DNA of 64,000 bases. Origin: Closterium sp. Naga37s-1. Taxonomy: Eukaryota; Streptophyta; Zygnematophyceae; Desmidiales; Closteriaceae. Below, one piece after another: positions 51,901-63,900 of this stretch (position 1 is its first letter; each line of letters opens with the position of its first letter). Below the pieces are notes generated by a model. That model saw nothing but the letters and a program-made list of their open reading frames with translations. It was not told where the DNA came from and did not search any database. The stretch covers positions 403,501-467,500 of the forward strand of contig CANJKZ010000084.1 in NCBI GenBank assembly GCA_947471745.1. Direction: 5' to 3'. Both the position numbers and the translations under genes were made by a program.

Positions 51901-54900
51901 AGTATAGCAGTATAGCAGTATAGCAGTATAGCATTATAGCAGTATAGCAGTATAGCAGTATAGCAGTATAGCAGTATAGCATTATAGCAGTATAGCATTA
52001 TAGCAGTATAGCAGTATAGCAGTATAGCAGTATAGCAGTATAGCAGTATAGCAGTATAGCAGTATAGCAGTATAGCAGTATAGCAGTATAGCAGTATAGC
52101 AGTATAGCAGTATAGCAGTATAGCATTATAGCAGTATAGCAGTATAGCAGTATAGTAGTATAGCAGTATAGCATTATAGCAGTATAGCATTATAGCAGTA
52201 TAGCAGTATAGCAGTATAGCAGTATAGCAGTATAGCAGTATAGCAGTATAGCAGTATAGCAGTATAGCAGTATAGCAGTATAGCAGTATAGCATTATAGC
52301 AGTATAGCAGTATAGCAGTATAGCAGTATAGCATTATAGCAGTATAGCAGTATAGCAGTATAGCAGTATAGCAGTATAGCAGTATAGCAGTATAGCAGTA
52401 TAGCAGTATAGCAGTATAGCATTATAGCAGTATAGCAGTATAGCAGTATAGCAGTATAGCATTATAGCAGTATAGCAGTATAGCAGTATAGCAGTATAGC
52501 AGTATAGCAGTATAGCAGTATAGCAGTATAGCAGTATAGCAGTATAGCATTATAGCATTATAGCAGTATAGCAGTATAGCAGTATAGCAGTATAGCAGTA
52601 TAGCATTATAGCAGTATAGCATTATAGCAGTATAGCAGTATAGCAGTATAGCAGTATAGCAGTATAGCAGTATAGCAGTATAGCAGTATAGCAGTATAGC
52701 AGTATAGCAGTATAGCATTATAGCAGTATAGCAGTATAGCAGTATAGCAGTATAGCAGTATAGCATTATAGCAGTATAGCAGTATAGCAGTATAGCAGTA
52801 TAGCAGTATAGCAGTATAGCAGTATAGCAGTATAGCATTATAGCAGTATAGCAGTATAGCAGTATAGTAGTATAGCAGTATAGCATTATAGCAGTATAGC
52901 ATTATAGCAGTATAGCAGTATAGCAGTATAGCAGTATAGCAGTATAGCAGTATAGCAGTATAGCAGTATAGCAGTATAGCAGTATACCAGTATACCAGTA
53001 TAGCAGTATAGCAGTATAGCAGTATAGCATTATAGCAGTATAGCAGTATAGCAGTATAGCAGTATAGCAGTATAGCATTATAGCAGTATAGCAGTATAGC
53101 AGTATAGCAGTATAGCAGTATAGCAGTATTGCAGTATAGCAGTATAGCAGTATAGCAGTATAGCATTATAGCAGTATAGCAGTATAGCAGTATAGCAGTA
53201 TAGCAGTATAGCAGTATAGCAGTATAGCAGTATAGCAGTATAGCAGTATAGCAGTATAGCAGTATAGCATTATAGCAGTATAGCAGTATAGCAGTATAGC
53301 AGTATAGCAGTATAGCAGTATAGCAGTATAGCATTATAGCAGTATAGCAGTATAGCAGTATAGCAATATAGCAGTATAGCAGTATAGCAGTATAGCAGTA
53401 TAGCAGTATAGCATTATAGCAGTATAGCAGTATAGCAGTATAGTAGTATAGCAGTATAGCATTATAGCAGTATAGCATTATAGCAGTATAGCAGTATAGC
53501 AGTATAGCAGTATAGCAGTATAGCAGTATAGCAGTATAGCAGTATAGCAGTATAGCAGTATAGCAGTATAGCAGTATAGCAGTATAGCAGTATAGCATTA
53601 TAGCAGTATAGCAGTATAGCAGTATAGTAGTATAGCAGTATAGCATTATAGCAGTATAGCATTATAGCAGTATAGCAGTATAGCAGTATAGCAGTATAGC
53701 AGTATAGCAGTATAGCAGTATAGCAGTATAGCAGTATAGCAGTATAGCAGTATAGCAGTATAGCAGTATAGCAGTATAGCATTATAGCAGTATAGCAGTA
53801 TAGCAGTATAGCAGTATAGCATTATAGCAGTATAGCAGTATAGCAGTATAGCAGTATAGCAGTATAGCAGTATAGCAGTATAGCAGTATAGCAGTATAGC
53901 AGTATAGCATTATAGCAGTATAGCAGTATAGCAGTATAGCAGTATAGCATTATAGCAGTATAGCAGTATAGCAGTATAGCAGTATAGCAGTATAGCAGTA
54001 TAGCAGTATAGCAGTATAGCAGTATAGCAGTATAGCATTATAGCAGTATAGCAGTATAGCAGTATAGCAGTATAGCAGTATAGCATTATAGCAGTATAGC
54101 AGTATAGCAGTATAGCAGTATAGCAGTATAGCAGTATAGCAGTATAGCAGTATAGCAGTATAGCAGTATAGCATTATAGCAGTATAGCAGTATAGCAGTA
54201 TAGCAGTATAGCAGTATAGCAGTATAGCAGTATAGCAGTATAGCAGTATAGCAGTATAGCAGTATAGCAGTATAGCAGTATAGCAGTATAGCAGTATAGC
54301 AGTATAGCAGTATAGCAGTATAGCATTATAGCAGTATAGCAGTATAGCAGTATAGCAGTATAGCATTATAGCAGTATAGCAGTATAGCAGTATAGCAGTA
54401 TAGCAGTATAGCAGTATAGCAGTATAGCAGTATAGCAGTATAGCAGTATAGCAGTATAGCATTATAGCAGTATAGCAGTATAGCAGTATAGCAGTATAGC
54501 AGTATAGCAGTATAGCATTATAGCAGTATAGCAGTATAGCAGTATAGCAGTATAGCAGTATAGCAGTATAGCAGTATAGCAGTATAGCAGTATAGCAGTA
54601 TAGCATTATAGCAGCATAGCAGTATAGCAGTATAGCAGTATAGCAGTATAGCAGTATAGCAGTATAGCAGTATAGCAGTATAGCAGTATAGCATATAGCA
54701 GTATAGCAGTATAGCAGTATAGCAGTATAGCAGTATAGCAGTATAGCAGTATAGCAGTATAGCAGTATAGCAGTATAGCATTATAGCAGTATAGCAGATT
54801 ATATAGCAGTATAGCAGTATAGCAGTATAGCAGTATAGCAGTATAGCATTTATATGCAGTATAGCATTATAGCAGTATAGCAGTATAGCAGTATAGCAGT

Positions 54901-57900
54901 ATAGCAGTATAGCAGTATAGCAGTATAGCAGTATAGCAGTATAGTCATTATAGCAGTATAGCAGTATAGCAGTATAGCAATTATAGCAGTATAGCAGTAT
55001 AGCATTATAGCAGTATAGGCAAGTAGCAGTATAGCAGTATAGCAGTATAGTAACAGTATAGCAGTATAGCAGTATAGCATTATAGCATTATAGCAGTATA
55101 GCAGTATAGCAGTATAGCATTATAGCAGTATAGCAGTATAGCAGTATAGCAGTATAGCAGTATAGCATTATAGCAGTATAGCATTATAGCAGTATAGCAG
55201 TATAGCATTATAGCAGTATAGCAGTATAGCATTAATAGCAGTAGAGCAGTATAGCAGTATAGCAGTATAGCAGTATAGCAGTATAGCAGTATAGCAGTAT
55301 AGCAGTATAGCAGTATAGCAGTATAGCAGTATAGCAGTATAGCAGTATAGCAGTATAGCAGTATAGCAGTATAGCAGTATAGCAGTATAGCAGTATAGCA
55401 GTATAGCAGTATAGCAGTATAGCAGTATAGCATTATAGCAGTATAGCAGTATAGCGATTAGCAGTATAGCAGTATAGCAGTATAGCAGTATAGCATTATA
55501 GCAGTATAGCAGTATAGCAGTATAGGAGTATAGCAGTATAGCATTATAGCAGTATAGCATTATAGCAGGATAGCAGTATAGCAGTATAGTCAGTATAGCA
55601 GTATAGCAGTATAGCAGTATAGCAGTATAGCAGTATAGCAGTATAGCAGTATACCAGTATAGCAGTATAGCAGTATAGCAGTATAGCATTATAGCAGTTA
55701 TAGCAGTATAGCAGTATAGCAGTATAGCAGTATAGCATTATAGCAGTATAGCAGTATAGCAGTATAGCAGTATAGCATATAGCAGTATAGCAGTATAGCA
55801 GTATAGCAGTATAGCAGTATAGCAGTATAGCAGTATAGCATTATAGCGTATAGCAGTATAGCAGTAATAGCAGTATAGCAGTATAGCAGTAGTATAGCAG
55901 TATAGCAGTATAGCAGTATAGCAATATAGCAGTATAGCAGTATAGCAGTATAGCAGTATAGCAGTTATAGCATTATAGCAGTATAGCAGTATAGCAGTAT
56001 AGCAGTATAGCAGTATAGCAGTATAGCAGTTATAGCATTATAGCAGTATAGCAGTATAGCAGTATAGCAGTATAGCAGTATAGCAGTATAGCAGTATAGC
56101 AGTATAGCAGTATAGCATTATAGCAGTATAGCAGTATAGCAGTATAGTAGTATAGCAGGTATAGCAGTTAGCAGTATAGCAGTATAGCAGTATAGCAGTA
56201 TAGCAGTATAGCATTATAGCAGTATAGCAGTATAGCAGTATAGCAGTATAGCAGTATAGCATTATAGCAGTATAGCAAGCAGTATAGCAGTATAGCAGTA
56301 TAGCAGTCAGTATAGCAGTATAGCAGGATAGCAGTATACGACAGTATAGCAGTATAGCAGTTATAGCATTATAGCAGTATAGCAGTATAGCTAGTCAGTA
56401 TAGCAGTATAGCCAGTATAGCAGTATAGCAGTATAGCAGTATAGCTTAGCATATAGCAATTATAGCATTATAGCATTATAGCAGCTATAGCAGTATAGCA
56501 GTATAGCATATATCAGTTATGCAGTATAGCAGTATAGCAGTATACCATATAGCAGTATAGCATTATAGCAGTATAGCAGTATAGCAGTATAGCAGTATAG
56601 CAGTTATAGCATATAGCATTATAGCAGTAAGCAGTAGAGCAGTATAGCATTGCAGTATAGCAATTATAGCAGTATAGCATTATAGATATAGCAGTTATAG
56701 CTATAGATAGCAGTATAGCAGTATAGCATTATAGCAAGTATAGGCATTATAGCAGTATAGCAGTATAGCAGTATAGCGTAGCAGTATAGCAGTATAGTCA
56801 GTATAGCAGTATAGCAGTATATGCATATAGCAGTATAGCAGTATAGCAGTATAGCATTATAGCAGTATAGCAGTATAGCAGTTATAGCAGTATAGCAGTA
56901 TAGCAGTATAGCATTATAGCAGTATAGCAGTATAGCAGTATAGCAGTATAGCAGTATAGCAGTATAGCAAGTATAGCAGTATAGCAGTATAGCAGTATAG
57001 CAGTATAGCATATAGCAGTATTAGTCAGTATAGCAGTATAGCAGTATAGCAGTATAGCATTATAGCAGTATAGCATTATAGCAGTATAGCAGTATAGCAG
57101 TATAGCAGTATAGCAGTATAGCATATAGCAGTATAGCAGTATAGCAGTATAGCAGTATAGCATTATAGCAGTATAGCAGTATAGCAGTACGCGTATAGCA
57201 GTATAGCAGTATAGCAGTATAGCAGTATAAGCAGTATAGCATATAGCAGTATAGCAGTATAGCAGTATAGCAGTATAGCAGTAATAGGCATTATAGCGGT
57301 ATAGCAGTATAGCAGTATAGCAGTATAGCAGTATAGCATTATAGCAGTATAGCAGTATAGCAGTATAGCAGTATAGCAGTATAGCAGTATAGCAGTATAG
57401 CATTATAGCAGTATAGCAGTATAGCAGTATAGCAGTATAGCAGTATAGCTTAGCAGGTATAGCAGTATAGCAGTATAGCAGTATAGCAGTATAGCAGTAT
57501 AGCAGTATAGCAGTATAGCAGTATAGCAGTATAGCAGTATAGCAGTATAGCAGTATAGCAGTATAGCAGTATAGCAGTATAGCAGTATAGCAGAATAGCA
57601 GTATAGCAGTATAGCAGTATAGCAGTATAGCAGTATAGCAGTTATAGCAGTATAGCAGTATAGCAGTATAGCAGTATAGCAGTATAGCAGTATAGCAGTA
57701 TAGCAGTATAGCAGTATAGCAGTATAGCATTATAGCAGTATAGCAGTATAGCAGATATAGCAGTATAGCAGTATAGCAGTATAGCAGTATAGCAGTATAG
57801 CATTATAGCAGTATAGCAGTATAGCAGTATCTAGCTATAGCAGTATAGCATTATAGCAGTATAGCATTATAGCAGTATAGCAGTATAGCAGTATAGCAGT

Positions 57901-60900
57901 ATAGCAGTATAGCAGTATAGCAGTATAGCAGTATAGCAGTATAGCAGTTATAGCCGTATAGCAGTATAGTAGTATAGCAGTATAGCAGTATAGCAGTATA
58001 GCAGTATAGCAGTAATAGCAGTATAGCAGTATAGCAGTATAGCAGTATAGCAGTATAGCATTATAGCAGTATAGCATTATAGCAGTATATATGCAGTATA
58101 GCAGTATAGGCGTATAGCAGTATAGCAGTATAGCAGTATAGCAGTATAGCAGTATAGCAGTATAGCAGTATAGCAGTATAGCAGTAATCGCATAGGTATA
58201 GCAGTATAGCAGTATAGCATTATAGCATATAGCAGTATAGCAAAAAGTATAAGCATTATAGCAGTATAGCAGTATAGCAGTATAGCAGTAATAGCAGTAT
58301 AGCAGTATAGCAGTATAGCAGTATAGCAGTATAGCAGTATAAGCAGTATAGCATTATAGCAGTATATCAGTATAGCAGTATAGCAGTATAGCAGTATAGC
58401 AGTATAGCAGTATAGCAGTATAGCAGTATAGCAGTATAGCTAGTAGAGCAGTATAGCAGTATAGCAGTATAGCAGTATAGCAGTATAGCAGTATAGCAGT
58501 ATAGCATTATAGCAGTATAGCAGTATAGCAGTATAGCAGTATAGCAGTATAGCAGTATAGCAGTATAGCAGTATAGCAGTATAGCAGTATAGCAGTATAG
58601 CATTATAGCATTATTATAGCAGTATAGCAGTATAGCATTATAGCAGTATAGCAGTATAGCAGTATAGCAGTATAGCAGTATAGCATTATAGCAGTATAGC
58701 ATTATAGCAGTATAGCAGTATAGCAGTATAGCAGTTATAGCAGTATAGCATTATAGCAGTATAGCAGTATAGCAGTATAGCAGTATAGCAGTATAGCAGT
58801 ATAGCAGTATAGCAGTATAGCAGTATAGCAGTATAGCAGTATAGCAGTATAGCAGTATAGCAGTATAGCAGTATAAGCAGTAGCAGTATAGCAGTATAGC
58901 AGTATAGCAGTATAGCAGTATAGCATTATAGCAGTATAGCAGTATAGCAGTATAGCAGTATAGCAGTATAGCATTATAGCAGTATAGCAGTATAGCAGTA
59001 TAGCAGTATAGCAGTATAGCAGTATAGCAGTATAGCAGTATAGCAGTTATAGCAGTATAGCAGTATAGCAGTATAGGAGTATAGCAGTATAGCATTATAG
59101 CAGTATAGCAGTATAGCAGTATAGCAGTATAGCAGTATAGCAGTATAGCAGTATAGCAGTATAGCAGTATAGCAGTATAGCAGTATAGCAGTATAGCAGT
59201 ATAGCAGTTATAGCAGTATAGCAGTATAGCAGTATACCAGTATAGCAGTATAGCAGTATAGCAGTATAGCATTATAGCAGTATAGCAGTTATAGCAGTAT
59301 AGCAGTATAGCAGTATAGCATTATAGCAGTATAGCAGTATAGCAGTATAGCAGTATAGCAGTATAGCAGTATAGCAGTATAGCAGTATAGCAGTATAGCA
59401 GTATAGCAGTATAGCATTATAGCGGTATAGCAGTTATAGCAGTATAGCAGTATAGCAGTATAGCAGTATAGCAGTATAGCAGTATAGCAGTATAGCAGTA
59501 TAGCAGTATAGCAGTATAGCAGTATAGCAGTATAGCAGTATAGCATTATAGCAGTATAGCAGTATAGCAGTATAGCAGTATAGCAGTATAGCAGTATAGC
59601 AGTATAGCATTATAGCAGTATAGCAGTATAGCAGTATAGCAGTATAGCAGTATAGCAGTATAGCAGTATAGCAGTATAGCATTATAGCAGTATAGCAGTA
59701 TAGCAGTATAGTAGTATAGCAGTATAGCAGTATAGCAGTATAGCAGTATAGCAGTATAGCAGTATAGCAGTATAGCATTATAGCAGTATAGCAGTATAGC
59801 AGTATAGCAGTATAGCAGTATAGCAGTATAGCATTATAGCAGTATAGCAGTATAGCAGTATAGCAGTATAGCAGTATAGCAGTATAGCAGTATAGCAGTA
59901 TAGCAGTATAGCAGTATAGCATTATAGCAGTATAGCAGTATAGCAGTATAGCAGTATAGCAGTATAGCAGTATAGCAGTATAGCAGTATAGCAGTATAGC
60001 AGTATAGCAGTATAGCAGTATAGCATTATAGCATTATAGCAGTATAGCAGTATAGCAGTATAGCAGTATAGCAGTATAGCAGTATAGCAGTATAGCAGTA
60101 TAGCAGTATAGCAGTATAGCAGTATAGCATTATAGCAGTATAGCAGTATAGCAGTATAGCAGTATAGCAGTATAGCAGTATAGCAGTATAGCAGTATAGC
60201 AGTATAGCAATATAGCATTATAGCAGTATAGCAGTATAGCAATATAGCAGTATAGCAGTATAGCATTATAGCAGTATAGCATTATAGCAGTATAGCAGTA
60301 TAGCAGTATAGCAGTATAGCAGTATAGCAGTATAGCAGTATAGCAGTATAGCAGTATAGCAGTATAGCATTATAGCAGTATAGCAGTATAGCAGTATAGC
60401 AGTATAGCAGTATAGCATTATAGCAGTATAGCAGTATAGCAGTATAGCAGTATAGCAGTATAGCAGTATAGCATTATAGCAGTATAGCAGTATAGCAGTA
60501 TAGCATTATAGCAGTATAGCAGTATAGCAATATAGCAGTATAGCAGTATAGCAGTATAGCAGTATAGCATTATAGCAGTATAGCAGTATCGCAGTATAGT
60601 AGTATAGCAGTATAGCATTATAGCAGTATAGCATTATAGCAGTATAGCAGTATAGCAGTATAGCAATATAGCATTATAGCAGTATAGCAGTATAGCAGTA
60701 TAGCAGTATAGCAGTATAGCATTATAGCAGTATAGCAGTATAGCAGTATAGCAGTATAGCAGTATAGCAGTATAGCAGTATAGCAGTATAGCATTATAGC
60801 GGTATAGCAGTATAGCAGTATAGCAGTATAGCAGTATAGCATTATAGCAGTATAGCAGTATAGCATTATAGCAGTATAGCAGTATAGCAGTATAGCAGTA

Positions 60901-63900
60901 TAGCAGTATAGCATTATAGCAGTATAGCAGTATAGCAGTATAGCAGTATAGCAGTATAGCAGTATAGCAGTATAGCAGTATAGCAGTATAGCAGTATAGC
61001 ATTATAGCGGTATAGCAGTATAGCAGTATAGCAGTATAGCATTATAGCAGTATAGCAGTATAGCAGTATAGCAGTATAGCAGTATAGCAGTATAGCAGTA
61101 TAGCAGTATAGCAGTATAGCAGTATAGCATTATAGCAGTATAGCAGTATAGCAGTATAGCAGTATAGCAGTATAGCAGTATAGCAGTATAGCATTATAGC
61201 AGTATAGCAGTATAGCAGTATAGCAGTATAGCAGTATAGCAGTATAGCAGTATAGCATTATAGCAGTATAGCAGTATAGCAGTATAGCAGTATAGCAGTA
61301 TAGCATTATAGCAGTATAGCAGTATAGCAGTATAGCAGTATAGCAGTATAGCAGTATAGCAGTATAGCATTATAGCAGTATAGCAGTATAGCAGTATAGC
61401 AGTATAGCAGTATAGCAGTATAGCAGTATAGCAGTATAGCAGTATAGCAGTATAGCATTATAGCAGTATAGCAGTATAGCAGTATAGCAGTATAGCATAT
61501 AGCATTATAGCAGTATAGCAGTATAGCAGTATAGCAGTATAGCAGTATAGCAGTATAGCAGTATAGCAGTATAGCAGTATAGCAGTTATAGCAGTATAGC
61601 AGTATAGCAGTATAGCAGTATAGCAGTATAGCAGTATAGCAGTATAGCAGTATAGCAGTATAGCAGTATAGCAGTATAGCAGTATAGCAGTATAGCAGTA
61701 TAGCAGTATAGCAGTATAGCAGTATAGCAGTATAGCAGTATAGCAGTATAGCAGTATAGCAGTATAGCATTATAGCAGTATAGCAGTATAGCAGTATAGC
61801 AGTATAGCAGTTATAGCAGTATAGCAGTATAGCAGTATAGCAGTATAGCAGTATAGCAGTATAGCAGTATAGCAGTATAGCAGTATAGCAGTATAGCAGT
61901 ATAGCAGTATAGCAGTATAGCAGTATAGCAGTATAGCAGTTATAGCAGTATAGCATTATAGCAGTATAGCAGTATAGCAGTATAGCAGTATAGCAGTATA
62001 GCAGTATAGCAGTATAGCAGTATAGCAGTATAGCAGTATAGCAGTATAGCAGTATAGCAGTATAGCAGTTATAGCAGTATAGCAGTATAGCAGTATAGCA
62101 GTATAGCAGTATAGCATATAGCAGTATAGCATTATAGCAGTATAGCAGTATAGCAGTATAGCAGTATAGCAGTATAGCAGTATAGCAGTATAGCAGTATA
62201 GCAGTATAGCAGTTATAGCAGTATAGCAGTATAGCAGTATAGCAGTATAGCAGTATAGCAGTATAGCATTATAGCAGTATAGCAGTATAGCAGTATAGCA
62301 GTATAGCAGTATAGCAGTATAGCAGTATAGCAGTATAGCAGTATAGCAGTTATAGCAGTATAGCAGTATAGCAGTATAGCAGTATAGCAGTATAGCAGTA
62401 TAGCAGTATAGCAGTATAGCAGTATAGCAGTATAGCATTATAGCATTATAGCAGTATAGCAGTATAGCAGTATAGCAGTATAGCAGTATAGCAGTATAGC
62501 AGTATAGCAGTATAGCAGTATAGCAGTATAGCAGTATAGCAGTATAGCAGTATAGCAGTATAGCAGTATAGCAATATAGCATTATAGCAGTATAGCAGTA
62601 CAGCAGTATAGCAGTATAGCAGTATAGCATTATAGCAGTATAGCATTATAGCAGTATAGCAGTATAGCAGTATAGCAGTATAGCAGTATAGCAGTATAGC
62701 AGTATAGCAGTATAGCAGTATAGCAGTATAGCAGTATAGCATTATAGCAGTATAGCAGTATAGCAGTATAGCAGTATAGCAGTATAGCATTATAGCAGTA
62801 TAGCAGTATAGCAGTATAGCAGTATAGCAGTATAGCAGTATAGCAGTATAGCAGTATAGCAGTATAGCAGTATAGCAATATAGCATTATAGCAGTATAGC
62901 AGTATAGCAGTATAGCAGTATAGCAGTATAGCAGTATAGCAGTATAGCAGTATAGCATTATAGCGGTATAGCAGTATAGCAGTATAGCAGTATAGCATTA
63001 TAGCAGTATAGCAGTATAGCAGTATAGCAGTATAGCAGTATAGCAGTATAGCAGTATAGCAGTATAGCAGTATAGCAGTATAGCAGTATAGCATTATAGC
63101 AGTATAGCAGTATAGCAGTATAGCAGTATAGCAGTATAGCAGTATAGCATTATAGCAGTATAGCAGTATAGCAATATAGCAGTATAGCAGTATAGCAGTA
63201 TAGCAGTATAGCATTATAGCAGTATAGCAGTATCGCAGTATAGTAGTATAGCAGTATAGCATTATAGCAGTATAGCATTATAGCAGTATAGCAGTATAGC
63301 AGTATAGCAATATAGCATTATAGCAGTATAGCAGTATAGCAGTATAGCAGTATAGCAGTATAGCAGTATAGCAGTTTAGCAGTATAGCAGTATAGCAGTA
63401 TAGCAGTATAGCAGTATAGCAGTATAGCAGTATAGCATTATAGCAGTATAGCAGTATAGCAGTATAGCAGTATAGCAGTATAGCAGTATAGCAGTATAGC
63501 AGTATAGCAGTATAGCAGTATAGCAGTATAGCAGTATAGCAGTATAGCAGTATAGCAGTATAGCAGTATAGCATTATAGCATTATAACAGTATAGCATTA
63601 TAGCAGTATAGCAGTATAGCATTATAGCAGTATAGCAGTATAGCAGGGTCCTTCCCAACCCGCCCTGTGCTGTGCCTCCCTCCCCTTCCCCGTGCCCCCC
63701 CTCCCCGTGCATCCCCTGCCCTCCTCCCCCGCTCCCCCTCCTCACCCCCCCCCTGTGACGTGCACGGGTGCAACCTCACGGGTTCCATCCCAGCCACAGT
63801 GGGGCGCCTGGCGAGTCTCAAGTTCTTCCTGGCGAACCAGAACGGCCTGTCGGGGTCCATCCCATCGACAGTGAGCGCCATGCAGCGGCTGTACATGTGG

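Larger units (their letters stand above)
18141..63646. repeat. Giant octanucleotide satellite (AGTATAGC)n, 45.5 kb, in LRR-gene intron 4
   Basis: It is one uninterrupted array in one orientation, about 5,690 units. The consensus is AGTATAGC, the main variant ATTATAGC, and rarer ones AGTATAGT, AATATAGC, AGTATAGG and CGTATAGC. GC is 37.5%, against clearly GC-rich flanks. It starts after GGGAG at 18140 and stops at GGTCC at 63647, with no other sequence inside that I can see. Since 8 bp x 3 is 24 bp, the minus strand reads as an endless LLYCYTAI octapeptide. Each ATTATAGC unit gives a TAA in one frame, an ATG in another and an Asn in the third. The long minus-strand frames are therefore a by-product. 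No internal gene is supported. Confidence 0.99.

Noticed and set aside
18141..63646. CRISPR array
   Set aside because: The repeats have no spacers and the setting is eukaryotic.
18141..63646. Telomeric or subtelomeric tract
   Set aside because: The octamer is not a TTTAGGG-type telomere repeat, and unique gene sequence continues on both sides.
18311..63745. Many long minus-strand open frames reading LLYCYTAI repeats (up to 866 codons)
   Set aside because: They follow arithmetically from an 8-bp stop-free repeat (24-bp, 8-codon cycle). They start and stop only at ATTATAGC variants or indels, occur in all three frames, and have no promoter or domain. Not called as genes.
63643..63760. Exon 5 starting at the AG at 63645-63646
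   Set aside because: It would put the downstream LRR codons out of phase with exon 4 and add a proline-rich stretch not expected between LTLL and DVHGC.
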